Assembly (NCBI GenBank): GCA_000320605.2
Contig: KB445792.1
Location: 2,712,164 to 2,776,163, forward strand
Source: Gelatoporia subvermispora B
Lineage: Eukaryota > Basidiomycota > Agaricomycetes > Polyporales > Gelatoporiaceae
DNA length: 64,000 nucleotides
Direction of reading: 5' to 3'
The number at the start of each line of letters is the position of its first letter. Position 1 is the first letter of the stretch. The translations under genes and the position numbers were made by a program. Of this stretch, positions 1-11,822 are shown in pieces. Under the pieces are notes generated by a model. It searched no databases and had not been told where the DNA came from. It saw nothing but the letters and a program-made list of their open reading frames with translations.

Positions 1-820
1 ATCGAGAACACGTTGTTGCCACGCTCTGTGCTACTTAGGTTTTCAGTCCCTTCTCAGTCAAGAGCTTGCGGCCATGTATACCCGGAAGACGAGGAGCAGG
101 GATGCAGGGTGCACAGGGATGCAGGCAGATGAAACCAGACTACTCCAGAAGTCGCAGCCAGCCAGCCAATGTCACGCAGAACTATTCTGGGCACCATTCG
201 GGGCCCTGCTGAGTCCTGGAGCCCTGGAATGAGGAGACCAGAGCAGCCGGGGTGATGTCCCTAATCTTCCTGCCTCATCACTCCGCGACTAGTATTAATG
301 AAATCCAGGGACGTATCTTGTGACCCTTGTAGCCTGTGTGTGCTAGTGACAGTAGCACATTGTGTCAACCTAATTGGCAGCATCGGTGACAACTTTCGCG
401 GGCTATATCGACGTTGCGAAAGTGATCAGCTAAGCTAACGCCATGAGAGGTGCGGTGTGATTGTCGACTGGAAGATCGCCAGGAAGAGACAAAGCCAAAA
501 TGATCCACAAATGCGAGTATTACTTTTACTGCAATCCGATGTTGAGGTTTCAGAATCATGTTCACAATTGATGGCGGCGCAGGTCGGAGAACGTGGACTA
601 GTCGGCAGGAGTGAAACATCCTGAGTACGTAGGCCAGCGGTAGCACGGCTTATTTCCTTTCTTGTTCAATAGAGGTTCGATCCTCGTGACGTCCGCTTCA
701 TGTCCCCAACGTGCGCAGTCACACTGGGATTGGGACGATCCCACATGTTACCCGTTTTCTGCTACATTACTGATGCCATAAATTGCAGTCATGTTACATG
801 CAATGACGAGCGCGTCAAGT
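1..820. other. intergenic, no gene recognised
   Basis: I see no credible gene in this stretch. The short open frames lack family motifs and do not join through plausible introns. A GGTTCGATCC (674-683) resembles an RNA polymerase III B box but does not sit in a foldable tRNA. Confidence 0.5.
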
Positions 821-2819
821 TCAGAATGAGATAAGAACAGCCTCTGTCGCCTGTAGATCGATACCTTGCCTCAAGTCGACCTGTTCGAGGGCTAGCGGGC
901 CGACAGGCGTGATGTCGCTGGTTTCCCAGCTTTGACCGGCCCAGGTTAAATTTGCGACATCGTCCGCATGCTGGATAACCAAGCGACGCGCCGTGGGCTG
1001 GAGGCCCCAAAAGGAGTCGATATCTGCTTGTGCCGACTGCCCGGCGGCGGACGTGCTAAGGCCGAGCACGAAGTCGAAGTCGATATGCACAGATGGGCGT
1101 GTACCCGTGTCGCCCGAAACCCATGCATGCAGGTTGATGAAGACGGCGCGCACAAGATGCCCGTCCTCGAACGCCGCGTAGCCGCTTACGTCATCGTCGT
1201 CGACAGTGAGCTCCACGATCTTTGCTGTGCCGGTATGCCCGATGAACGTGTCAATGACCAGCCCACCATAGTAGGGCGGTTGGATGTGGGGAGGCTGGGG
1301 AGGGTTCAAAGGTGAACCATCAATTGTCGAGAAGTTGAGCGTGACAGGTTGAATCTGTTGGCGGCCTCTTTAACATTGTACGAGCGGGACTGTTAGGTCA
1401 CTCACGAAGTTGTACTTGTAACCAATCCCCTCGTGGAAGTACAATTCGGAGATACCGAGTGTCGTAGCAAAAAGGGTATAGTCGATTACCCACAGCCCTG
1501 CCCCGGCGGTGTTACTGACACCCGGGGCCCCATGGCATGCGATGCTATTTGTCTCTCTGAAGTCGCCTATCAGAGAAAACAAGGCGTGATAAGTGGAATT
1601 CCATATCTCACCCTAGGATGTAGTCTAGTCCCTGCGCGTGCGACGCAGCAATATCGGGTTCGAACAACGTCAGATTACCTCTGACATAGGTCTTGTTCAT
1701 GAACGAAATAAGCGGGAAGTTCCCACCGTTACAGAACGCTGCCGAATACTGGTGCTGAGAGATTCTATAAAATCAGGTATTAGTCGATCCTCATCTGCGT
1801 ATTAGTATCACACGCACGTGGTAATAGTCTTTCCAGCTTCGCTTTCGAGAATCCCTAACGAGAAAATCTCGCGGGGCGTGAATCCTTGACCTGCAAATGC
1901 AGCGCCTTGCATAGTCACAGGGCCCGTGTTGCTCGTAATTCCGGCAGCTTCCACCACAGGTCCCGCGATGGATTCCCAATCCGGGACATATTCTTCAACT
2001 GTCCAATTTGACGGACGTAAACCATTGTTCTTGTACAGGTCTGCCTCGTTTCCTGATATACGAAGCGGTGTTCAGTATCAATATATCGGGTTTGAACGCA
2101 AAGCTTGTACCCACCGACTTCGAGGCGCTGAAGGATGACGCCGGAGTTGCGCACCGCAGAAGTGCGGAAAGCGCCCACGATCGCATTGGCCATATTTACC
2201 GCGTTTGTGACATTGTCAAGTCCGAAATTGATGCCCCAGACCATTCGGGTACCTGTTCAGTTATGCCAAGAGCAAGGAAATCAGAAGAGCACCTTTGGAG
2301 CGAAAGCGAAGAAACGAAAATCGAAGACGAAGAACCTTCCGACTGACCAGGGGGCAGGAAGCGAGAAAGCGCATAGTAACCGTTGCCCACCGTAATGCTG
2401 GTAGCTTCTGGGTATGGTGTGATTGAATTCGATGTAGGGAACAGGTCCTCATTGATCTTCGAAAAAAATACACGTGTATGAGCTTTAGTATACTTGTACC
2501 ACAACGAAGCCCTCACCGTGACAGTAGGCGACCACACCGTATGGTCCTCTGAGTCGGCACCTACACGAATATTTGGCGGCTGTCCCGTCAGCGCCTCGAA
2601 ATTCCGCAGAGCATTGAAAGTGAAATCATTGCGGGATGACACGCCTGCCCAATCCGGCCAACGATCCTGCTCAATCGAGAACGAGAGCACGGTGGGCGCG
2701 AGCGACTGCGAGGTGTTCGGCGCGAAGATGGGCACTGACACGTTCACCGCACCGGCATACGAGCGCGTACACTCGAGGACGAACGCGGTAACAAAGAAGG
2801 CCCGGTATTGCTGCCTCAT
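821..2819 (-). CDS. secreted glycoside hydrolase family 79 (beta-glucuronidase type)
   Basis: This is a secreted glycosidase of the GH79 type that basidiomycetes use against glucuronic-acid decorated glycans; the exact substrate is not readable from sequence. The ATG at 2819 opens a hydrophobic signal peptide (MRQQYRAFFVTAFV...). It is followed by the family segments SFSIEQDRWPDW, RVGADSEDHT and FLPPG. An intron interrupts the acid/base motif: LEVG ends one exon and NEADLYKNNG begins the next, so VGNEADLY is restored on splicing. Later come GQGFTPREIFSLG, DYILGETNSIACHGAPGVSN and LYFHEGIGYKYN, where the Glu of HEG is the expected nucleophile. The C-terminal beta-domain (PHIQPPYYGGLV...) ends at the stop at 821. 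Six or so short introns give about 530 residues. Both catalytic glutamates are present and I see no break, so it looks functional. Splice sites were checked only around the two active-site exons. Confidence 0.85.
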
Positions 2820-3642
2820 GGTGGATGCGAAGAGTTCTCGCTGCAGCGGGCGCGGGGATAACGCATCTCGTCGATGCGCCCGCCTTTTGTAGTGCACTGC
2901 GCCGCGCGATGCGCCCCAGATTACTCGGGGAAGGCGTCGAAGTCACGTCACTGAGACAAACATGTACGCGAGTTCCCAGCGCGATGCACGCCGGAGGACG
3001 CAAGCACCATTTGCGAGCTCGGTGCGTGTCCCGATGTGTCTCGTGGCCCTCCACTTGTTCCGCAGAGAAGCGAGGATGCTGGAGTTAGGCACATGCATGA
3101 GCGCAATATTGCGTCCTGATGTGCGGCACAGTCAGTTGACCGCCGCACCCCATTCCTCATCACGCTGCACAGTGATGGAAGCTGGCGAGGAAAGCAGCAG
3201 ACGACAGCAGACGCGACAGTGCCTTCTGTAGCCTTGCGCGCTTTCAACACACGTGGACATACTCCGCGTTCCCGTGACGTCTTCGCAGCGAGCGCCCCGT
3301 ACCCGCCGCACCGCACTGCCGCCGCACCGCTGCCGCCGGCAGTATTTCAGCTATACTTGGGCATCTGAAACCTAATAGCGAAATGTGCAGCATGTGCAAA
3401 GTCTTGGGCCTGTTCAATTGAACGCTGGTCGAGACAGGATCGAGACCACATGCGAAGTGCTGAAGCTCTCCGGCGGATGGATGAGAAGAATCAGTCTCGA
3501 TTGCTGATATATGAATACAACTACACCGGTTTCTGTCCTTCAATATTCAGCTATAATTACAGCATCGCATGATCCCTATCCATCCCGCGCAGATGACAGA
3601 CATCCGTCCGCAATATTAAGATAATTATCTTCAGGCGTCTGT
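2820..3642. other. intergenic, upstream of the GH79 gene
   Basis: This stretch holds the presumptive promoter of the GH79 gene, with a TATA-like TACAAAAG on the minus strand near 2889. I recognise no gene in it. Confidence 0.4.
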
Positions 3643-5423
3643 TCAGGCATCGGACCAAATTGCCTTAGCGGTCTCGACCACCAGCGAGAGCTTGCGCTTG
3701 ACATCGTCCTCCGTCACCGGGTTGCCTTCGGCGTGCGATGCAAAGCCGCACTGCGGACTGATGCAGATCCTACAGACGAATATCTGTCAATTCATCATCG
3801 GTACACGGGAGAAGCAGATACGCACTGGTTCAGCGCTGCCTCCTGGGTGCGCGACTCCTCTCCGCTGGCAAGAACCTCCGCAGCGCGGTGCACACGCGCG
3901 ATGAGATCGGCCTTGTCCTCGAGCTATACATAGCGTACCATCAGGAACGTAAGATGCAATCATGACAACACAACACACCTTGGGGATCTTGCTCGAGATC
4001 AAACCGAGAACGACGGATTTATTTGCAGGAAGCCATTTCAGGGGCTCGAAGGTACCCGCGCGTGGCGTGTCGTACTCAAGCTGGGAGGAAACCAGCATCA
4101 CATCAGATCACCATCGCAGCATCAGATATCTCTGTTACTTTCAACTCACATAGTACGTGTCGACGTTGATCTCACGGAACAGCTTGATCGCGATGCGGTC
4201 ATATCCACCCTCACTGAAGTGCATTCCATCCTGATTGTGATTTCAGTATCTTAGCGGCACGACAAATACCCGGGTTGCCCGACCTTGAAGTTGCCGCGGC
4301 AGAGGTGCAGGCCTACTGTCATATCCGCCGGGCGGCCCTCGAGCAAGGAATTGTACGCCTTGATGTAGGTGTCAAGGAGCGCCTTGTGGTCGACTCCGAC
4401 CTCCTCCATACCCTCGAGCATAGGCTCTGCGCAGAAGTATGCGAGGAGCGGGTCATCGAACTGGATGTTCCCTGCGGAAGACAGATATTCGCAGGTGCTC
4501 TTTGGAGTTTAAGAGATCGCAACTTACTGCACCCAGCCTCATACAGCTCCTTGATCTCGGCCTGGTAAGCGAGCGCGATGTCCGCGAAGTACTCATCTGT
4601 GGGATCGAAGTGAATGTCTGGAATTTCACATCTGAAACACTGGTGTGAAATGCGTACCGTCGTTCGCATACACCTCCTTCGGGTACGCATATACTCCGTG
4701 CCGGAGGTGGAACCACTCCGGCGCACACATCGTGATCTTCAGGTTTTTGTGCTCCTGGATCACATATGAACACCTTCTCCCGCCTATAAGCTAGAAGCTT
4801 GATGACGTACCTCCGGCTTCGTGAACTTCTTGAGCGCCTCAAATTGAGGGACGTAGAACTGCTTGGTACGCTTGAGCTTAGACTACGGCGGATAGTAGCA
4901 GATCAGCCTCGCTGAAACGGTCCGGTGCAGGATCAGCACTTACCTCGCAGACGTAGGAATCGGCACCCTTGAAGCTGAGTTTCTTGAACGCCTTGACATC
5001 GGGGCAGTAGTCCTGGAATATGGGAGGTAAGGATTGCGCTGCCTTCCGCCGACTTGAAGGTCATTCACCATCAGCATGTGATCAGGGACCAACGGGATGT
5101 ACTTCATCCCGTCCAGATTGTCGAAGACGCCATCGTAGAACATGTGCCTGCGATGTATTTGGAAAATTGAAAGCTGCCTCTCGAAAAGTTTGTTAAACGA
5201 CGCACCTCCTGAACTCTCCGTCCGTGATGGCCTTGATACCCGCCTCCCTCTGCACCTCCACAATATTCCGGATCGCCTCATCCTCGACCTTGCGGAGCTC
5301 CTCCTGAGTGCACTTGCCTGCGTCAAACTCGACACGCTTGTCGAGCAGATTGCGCGGTCGCTTGAGAGAGCCGATCTGGTCAGCGCGGAACGGCGGGAAA
5401 AGCTTCGGAGTGGCGGAGGACAT
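3643..5423 (-). CDS. MetE/UROD-fold protein, cobalamin-independent methionine synthase C-terminal domain-like
   Basis: This is a single-domain relative of the C-terminal (catalytic) half of cobalamin-independent methionine synthase, a UROD/MetE-like protein common in fungi and distinct from full-length MetE. The ATG at 5423 starts MSSATPKLFPPFRADQIGSL, followed by the DGEFRR motif. The zinc-ligand motif HLCRGNF (His-x-Cys) lies in the later exons, and SPQCGFASH near the end supplies the last Cys. The stop at 3643 follows AKAIWSDA. About eight exons give roughly 465 residues, with no break seen. The retained zinc ligands suggest a metal-dependent methyl or thiol-alkyl transfer, but the natural substrate is unknown. 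The MetE N-terminal half is absent, as is usual for this subfamily. Confidence 0.85.
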
Positions 5424-5514
5424 GTTGGTTCAAGAGAAGGCTCGACTTGCGGACGTGGGAGGGGGGGACCTGTCTTAGCACTCGAGTCTGGCAACTCATG
5501 ACAACGCTGCTGGA

Positions 5515-5524
5515 GTTTTTATAT
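5515..5524 (-). promoter_or_regulatory. TATA box of the MetE/UROD-like gene
   Basis: On the minus strand the sequence reads ATATAAAAAC, about 95 bp upstream of the ATG at 5423. It is a canonical fungal core promoter element in the right place. Confidence 0.6.
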
Positions 5525-7097
5525 GGGCCTGAGGACGGGCTTAACAGATTAGCCCGCTGACGGCCCCCCGTGAGCGGCTTCATGTTGTACAGAGTACCGA
5601 TCTTATCAGCTGAGTTGAGTTTGCGAGAACGTGGATGCCTGGGACATATCTTCCATGCATGGCGTGTGCGATGAGAACGCTCTAAAGTGGCGATGGTCGA
5701 CTGATGAAGGAGGCGTTCATGTGAACTTGCACTTGAAGTTCGGCCGCCTTGTAGACTCGACTAATGCCTCGGACGCGAGCGTCGCATGGCAATCGCGTGG
5801 ACCCATCACCTCCTTAGCTCTCGTCTTTCCCACTTTACGATACTAGAACCACCTCCACGGCCGCCATAGCTTACCAGTGAGGAGAACGCGCTCAGACATG
5901 CTGCGAACTTTACGGCTCCGGACATCGGAAAACTCAATTGCAGTCAAGACACCGGGGAGCGTCTTCCCAAAGTTGTTATGTTACAACGACAGTCTTTTCA
6001 AACTGGGTATTCCATCTGAAGCTCTCCGGCTCGGATGTACTTGACCTGGCACTATCATGATGTTAGACGTACCGTCCGCGAGGCTCCCGGTGGGTCCATG
6101 GTCCGGCACCGGCTCATGTGGTTATGTCTTCTCACCTCGGCGACACCACTGGCTCCGCATGCTGATACGCTCGTATATTTCGCGGACGCTATGCATCAAG
6201 TATCCCGTTTCTTGCGATGTCAATAGTCTAGCTGCATATTTTCATCCTGATCAGTGATTCCACTCCAGCAAATTCCAGGCACTCATGCCACATCGTGAGG
6301 CGAAGTCCGCGAAGCCCGGTTCAATTCCAAATCCGGCAGCACCTGCAATCGTACTCTTCTCGTGGAATCAAACACGTCCCTCTACCATCTCCGTGCAAAA
6401 TTTCCCTCATTACGGAGACATACAGGTCGTTCACACAGGCTTCCAACTTTCTTCTTATCTCTGATTTCATTGGATGCACTGGCACGTAATGGCGATAATC
6501 CTCACAGCGGCATCTTGCGCTGATCCGCGCACTCTTTCGAGCCGCCCTCTTTTTCTGCTTCTGGACGTGACCCGCACTAGTGCGTCCATTTATTATTCGG
6601 TTTCGAGTCGACTGCTGGTGAAGAGACAAGACGATGCTTTTGTGGTCTGTTCTGGTCTGCTACTGGCACTGCACTATCCAAATTGATAATCTCTATTGGC
6701 CCGGGTACAGAAACGAACTACAAGTACGCATCCGCGAGATGGGTATTTAAGCACGGACATCGCTTGAGGCTGCCCTGCTGTTGCGTTATTTACCAGCCTC
6801 ATCTTCACTCCAAAAAGCCTCTCTTCATTGCGAGTGGTGAGACTCGGCTGGGCGCGTCGGAGATCGTGTTTGCTGGCTGTTTGAAGAACCGTCTACTAGA
6901 TCCGAGGGTCACAGTCTCAGGCCAACGACAGTCTTCAGCGGCACCATCATGTGCGGCAGACTCGCCTTCCTCTACACTTCCGGCCCAAACCCGGCTCATT
7001 TCCGCCGACCCCTGTATCGTGCGCTCCGATGCCCGGTCCCCTGGAACTTCATGTTTTTTTATATCTTTCACCTGGTCGGAAGTTTGGCGAGGCTGAC
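5525..7097. other. intergenic, with core promoter of the SET gene
   Basis: No gene is recognised between the divergent MetE-like and SET genes. A TATA-like TATTTAAG lies at 6749-6756 on the plus strand. An ATG at 6949 in a good context opens a 50-codon frame that is out of phase with the SET frame; it could be a first exon or an upstream ORF. Confidence 0.4.
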
Positions 7098-8087
7098 ATG
7101 GTAGTCATCGATCGCTTGGACAACCTACAGGACATCGCCGGCTGGTCAGTATGGAAGAAGCCTGTCGCGCCCGTGCCAATAGACTCATGCTTCAAGCTTG
7201 AGGACATCCCAGGGAAAGGGATGGGCATGGTCGCGACGAGGCTTATTCATGCTGGCGAGCTTATTTGTGCGGAGCGCCCGATCGTAGTCACGACGAGGAA
7301 TGTTGCGGTGAATGGCGAAGAAACATACAATGATGGGACATTCCATCGCAACTGCATCACTGGCCTCTCTGAGAAAGCCCGGGCTGCTATTCTCTCTCTC
7401 AAGAACTCGTTTCCTCCATCGTCGGGTCTCGACATGCTCCCTGGCATGTTGAAATCCAATTACCTCGAGGTCGACATGACGGAACGTCCTGACCCGGAAC
7501 GACCCTATTCTGGATGCTTCCCGATACTCTCACGGATTAACCACGACTGTAGCCCTTCCGCTAATTACTTCTTCGCCTTCGAGCCATACTGCGGCCAACT
7601 CTGGGCCGCAAGAGACATTCCGGACGGCGGCGAGATCACCATTGCATACACCACGCTCCCAGCCCCGCGCGTAGACCGCCAAGCGCACCTTTCCGAAAGA
7701 TACTTCTTCACCTGCACATGCGTGGCGTGCTCCCTGCCACCCATCGAAGCAGCAAGGAGCGACACGCGCCGGATTGGGCTTAGCAAGCTACTCGCCCGTA
7801 GTTCCACTCGCTCCGGTCTCATTTCGGCGGCGGAGCTACAGCAAGGTGTAAAATGGGCGGAGGACGAAGGGCTCGCTGCGATCGCCGCGCACGCGGCCTA
7901 CTATGGGGCGGGCAACCTGGCGATGTGTGGTGACGGGGAACTTGCGTTGGAATGGGCTCGGCGTGGTCGGGATGCGTGTCGAATGGTGGAAGGAGAGGGC
8001 TCGTACAACGTGCGGGAGCTCGAGCAATTGCTCGCGTTGTCACCCCAGGATCTGCGGCTGCTCGCACGCCTGGGCAGGCGGCCCTGA
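7098..8087 (+). CDS. SET-domain protein (putative protein-lysine methyltransferase)
   Basis: This is a SET-domain protein of the SMYD-like or orphan fungal type, probably transferring methyl from S-adenosylmethionine to a protein lysine. From the ATG at 7098 the frame runs about 329 residues without an intron. The N-terminal SET strand reads GKGMGMVATRLIHAGELI. The catalytic core shows INHDCSPSAN (canonical NHSC, here NHDC) and GGEITIAYT. The Cys-rich post-SET piece is CTCVAC. The C-terminal part, about residues 240-329, is helical and may be a TPR-like tail. The same frame stays open to 6951 but begins there with GTG. An in-frame ATG at 7029 is the other start candidate, and an upstream exon from 6949 cannot be excluded. 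The substrate is unknown. Confidence 0.8.
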   Translation: MVVIDRLDNLQDIAGWSVWKKPVAPVPIDSCFKLEDIPGKGMGMVATRLIHAGELICAERPIVVTTRNVAVNGEETYNDGTFHRNCITGLSEKARAAILSLKNSFPPSSGLDMLPGMLKSNYLEVDMTERPDPERPYSGCFPILSRINHDCSPSANYFFAFEPYCGQLWAARDIPDGGEITIAYTTLPAPRVDRQAHLSERYFFTCTCVACSLPPIEAARSDTRRIGLSKLLARSSTRSGLISAAELQQGVKWAEDEGLAAIAAHAAYYGAGNLAMCGDGELALEWARRGRDACRMVEGEGSYNVRELEQLLALSPQDLRLLARLGRRP

Positions 8088-8998
8088 GCCGCACGCGCAT
8101 GTGGCGCATTCACGCGTCGGCGTTGCCTCCGCCGCCAGTTCTACTCGGAATGCTCGTCGTCTGACAGACTGTGGGCGCATCTGAGTTGGCGCGGGAAATT
8201 TATTGCAGCCTGACATGCGCGTTGTTGGTTGCTTGAGCCCTTAGGCTAGAGGTCGGATCGCTCGGGTATGTTTGTAAACAGAATTCTATGACCTGTAAAG
8301 GTATTTTCGTGTTCGTGTTCTAACCCAACATTTGCCTGGAAGCGCTTGCACGGGCTTCAGCCTTCGGACCGAACTGTCATCATCTACTAGAACATCAGGA
8401 CGTACGACAAAGTTCCATTGCGACCGCGGGGGCCGCATCCTTCATATGTCATGCTCTGGCTGCTCATCAGGCCTGCAACAGCGCTGAGCGCAGATCCCAC
8501 ACCAGACGCCCGTCTCGCAGAGTCTGGCGCTCGGATGACATGGCAGTGCTGCGACATTGTTTCCCCTGTGCCTGTCAGGTAGCGGGTCTTCGTCGAGTCC
8601 GTGATCTGAGTTACGCTCTCTCTCCGCCAGCACAGCGTACTTTTGGTGGAACCAAATCATAGTACGGCAGCCAACTCATCATCTGTCGCTGGACGCATGG
8701 AAACCATCATCGCCATGATCTTTCGGAAAAGAAAGCATACCAATTGCAGCTGAACATTGATTCCGTGGGTAGCTCAAACCATTACGGGGCGAGATATGCT
8801 CAGTGGTTATGGTCACTTCGAAAATGCGGATGTGAGATTGTCATTCAAGATATCGTTACAGGCATTCATTCCGTGCTACCGTGCTACCGTACTACCGTGC
8901 TGTCGTAATGTTAATACATTGATGGTATAAATAAATACAATAATTGCACCTCCTCATTTATAATTTAGTTCAATGAAGCCAGAGTGGCGCAATGGATA
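8088..8998. other. intergenic between convergent SET and peroxidase genes
   Basis: No gene is recognised. A short degenerate tandem repeat (about 9-bp unit, CCGTGCTAC) lies at about 8877-8905. A tRNA-like 5' half at 8978-9000 is discussed among the rejected items. Confidence 0.4.
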
Positions 8999-9907
8999 TC
9001 ATGCGGAACCCCCTACAATTGTTGGCCTATTCTTCTCAACTTGCGCAATCCGCGACTTCAGCTTCATTGATGTGATTGTGGTTTGCAGAAGGCCCTGTGT
9101 GTGATCAGGGATGAAGTCGTCGGGTAACCGCTCCTGCATCCACCACTGTTCGACCCAAGGGACAGGGACAGACTCGTTCTGCCCGCCGAAGATGCCAAGC
9201 ACGAGCGAAATCTCGCCTAGTGCAATCTTTTCGTGAACGGAGTCAAGCGGTCGCGAGTACTGTGAATCTCGCTTCACACGGATCCTGACGAAATCGTCAA
9301 AGGTCATGACCGCGCCGTCTGATGAAGCGTGTTCCATCTGCCGCACATAATGTGCGTCGGGAGAGGTTGGCGCATACTCGTATGACGGCTTTACGTCCGC
9401 ATGGCCGAGTGAACCGTTGTGTTCGATGCAGTTGTGCCGCGCGAGGTCGGTAAGAGAAAGCTCTTTGAATTGCATGAGCAGGAACGAGCCGACCCACGCG
9501 ATGAATGAAGCAAGGGGCAGAGATAGGTCATATCCTTGGCGCATCGCGCGAATCAGATCGGTCTGGGACATGCCTCGTCCATTATGTGGTCTATTATAAA
9601 ACATAATAAGCGCATGTCAACATCGATTGGAAATCACACGTACAGATAGCCATGATTTGCAAGCGTGTTGAGAGCGGGGCAAGGAGAGCGTGAGTCACCA
9701 ACTCCAGGGGCAACGTATGGATGCTGAGCACGAGAAATCATCGGGTCTATCGGCCGTGTTTCGTTATCAAGAATCATGCTGGGGAAGGTAAACTTAGATT
9801 GGTGTTGAAGATGGTGTCCGAAAAACTTACATAGAGCGTAAACATGTGGCGAACACCGCTACAACAACGGCGATCGAAGCGACCTTGCGCAGGAGTCTTG
9901 GGGCCAT
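8999..9907 (-). CDS. heme-thiolate peroxidase / unspecific peroxygenase-like (chloroperoxidase family)
   Basis: This is a heme-thiolate peroxidase of the short chloroperoxidase/peroxygenase group, which uses peroxide to oxygenate or halogenate organic substrates. The ATG at 9907 begins a hydrophobic leader (MAPRLLRKVASIAVVVAVFA), so it is probably secreted or membrane-anchored. Two introns are clear: GTAAG..CAG after 9830 and GTACG..TAG near 9655-9603. The heme-ligand motif PCP is in SRSPCPALNTLANHGYL. The Mg/Glu motif reads IEHNGSL where short peroxygenases usually show EHD. FGGQNESVPVPWVEQWW and WMQERLPDDF follow. Total about 267 residues, the usual length for the short group. It sits about 1.9 kb from a 2OG oxygenase gene. 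The function class is well supported; the substrate is unknown. Confidence 0.85.
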
Positions 9908-10048
9908 TGCTAGATGAGTTGGAGGATACAGGGTGGGCAAGTCTAGATTGATTAAATAACGGCTGCTAGAGCACAGTAATAGAACGGAGCACACAGTCCA
10001 GTGCACAGACGGAGGAATTGAAGTGTGTCGGGACCGACATGTCCACGG

Positions 10049-10058
10049 GTTTATATAG
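10049..10058 (-). promoter_or_regulatory. TATA box candidate of the peroxidase gene
   Basis: The minus strand reads CTATATAAAC about 145 bp upstream of the ATG at 9907. A second AT-rich element (TTATTTAAT, about 9953-9961) is closer to the ATG. Either could position transcription. Confidence 0.4.
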
Positions 10059-11722
10059 ACAAGCTAGGAAGATCACCAACAAATCTTGACGTTGAGCGCA
10101 ATCGACTAACCCCGGTTGGGGAGTAAGGAAGTTGACGCCTAGCCCGATCACAAAATCATTTCCACGTGCATTGCCTCAGCAACCAGATCGCTGAACCGAT
10201 ACAGTACCAACAGACATTTCTGACATCCCGTATCACCGTACTATACGATGATCCCCTAGGCCCGACGTCAACATTGTTTGGGAAGCCAGCCAGTGCAGGC
10301 ACGTTCGGGACAGCGACCGCGGCCTTGCATGCCACGCTGAGTACAGACCACCGAGATGCGCGCCTGCCTGCTATAGCCTGAGAAACGAGGCAGGAGGCAG
10401 TGGGAAAGATGGAACAGCGCGTGGCGCCGCGGATAATGCGCCCTGGCTGAGCGATGAGCATGCCTCGTAAGGATATCAACGCCGATATGGAACACCGCCC
10501 AAGCCCCTTGAGACGTTAGACATCTTCGAGTCTGTGCGAAGCGATCTCTCCAATTGAAAGTGGTATCCACCAGTCTGGTCCGCGACCTGCTGACCCACGG
10601 AAATAAGCTGGTTCTAGCCGGAGATCGTCGCCAGGCTGGATTGAAAGTCAGGTAGAATCAACACAATTGCCATTTGGGAACAGCGGCCAGCTGTAGCAAT
10701 GTGTTGTGTGACTGGTATTTCGTTTTCGCCCATGAGGAAAAGTTGTTCGCGCTGGCCAGACGCTAGCTCAATTGATCGACAACAGCATGAGGCTACCCGG
10801 TCGTCGCCCGTCATATCTCACCTGAACACCGGAAGACAACCCAAACTCAACAACAGGACCACTTAATAAACCTAATTACCCGGTCGTGCACACACAGGTC
10901 GGTCGTTGTCTAGTCATTATTATCAGCCTGTGCTTACTGGAAGATAGAAGGCGGACGTAACTTAGATATCATCAAAAGCATCGAAGGACAAAAAATCGGC
11001 AGAAAGACATGCATCCGAGAAGAAACAAGGCTAGCATGTTCGAGTGGACGTCGGTGGTGGAAAGCAAGACAAGCCCGCGGTCCTTTTGTTCCCGACTCGA
11101 CGTTCTCCGGCGTCCTCCGCATTTGGCAACTTGTTGATGCGGCCTGTCGGTCCGCCCGATCACGTGATCAGTGGGTGGCATTTATTCGAAGTCGGGGTCG
11201 CAACCTCTGCGTAGCGTCCTCGCCGCTCCAATGGGTGTACAGTCCGTCTCCGATGTTCGAATGCCCGGCAGCATATTCTAGCGTTACATCAACCCATTCG
11301 TCAGAGTACGCGCACACTGCTTCGCGCTATCTGCATCGGCCTACCTATGTCAGGATGACTAGTGCTATCTTCAGCGACTGTGCCGCTCCGTCCGAGGGTC
11401 GCAGCGCGAACTGGCCCTTCCGTTCGGGGGACAAACTGGGTCTAGTGACTCGAGGAACTCTTATGGCATTATCTACGGCCCTTGACGTCTCACCGATGCC
11501 AACTTCTAGCCTGACTTTGATATTGATAGCTTGAGCGCACGGGTCATGAGCCTTGCAGCTGCAAGGTGTACTGAATGTTCAAGATTACGAACTCGGCGGC
11601 TGGCTAGTTTCCTCTGCGTTCTGTCATTCAAACGGATGACGTCTCTCCTCTGGCTTCTGTGCGCCCGATGTCAGAGCTACCCGAGTCGGCCGATATGCGT
11701 TGTGTCTTCTACCTCGCGTTGC
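10059..11722. other. intergenic, no gene recognised
   Basis: Several frames of 60-120 codons lie here on both strands. None shows a family motif, and several lack an ATG. I see no repeats or RNA gene. Confidence 0.4.
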
Positions 11723-11730
11723 ATATAAAT
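11723..11730 (+). promoter_or_regulatory. TATA box of the first 2OG oxygenase gene
   Basis: ATATAAAT lies about 95 bp upstream of the ATG at 11823, within GCATATAAATACG. Confidence 0.6.
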
Positions 11731-11822
11731 ACGAAGATGATGCGGAATACTGAGCATCGAGCAGCCGGCACATCAATTGAATCGACTCCAACCCAACAGC
11801 CTCACCCGCTACTTACCGAACA

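Noticed and set aside
623..695. tRNA-like stretch with an A-box-like TAGGCCAGCGG and a B box GGTTCGATCC
   Set aside because: The T stem pairs only four bases around a six-base loop, and the acceptor ends do not pair, so it does not fold as a tRNA.
6951..7097. N-terminal extension of the SET protein frame
   Set aside because: The open frame to 6951 begins with GTG and has no family similarity. The first convincing residues follow the ATG at 7098.
8978..9010. 5' half of a tRNA-Arg-like sequence (GCCAGAG then TGGCGCAATGGA)
   Set aside because: There is no anticodon stem and no T arm downstream, and the sequence runs into the peroxidase gene's 3' end. At best it is a tRNA-derived remnant; chance cannot be excluded.
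11175..11534. 119-codon plus-strand frame
   Set aside because: There is no family motif, no intron-linked continuation and an ordinary Ser/Thr-rich random composition.
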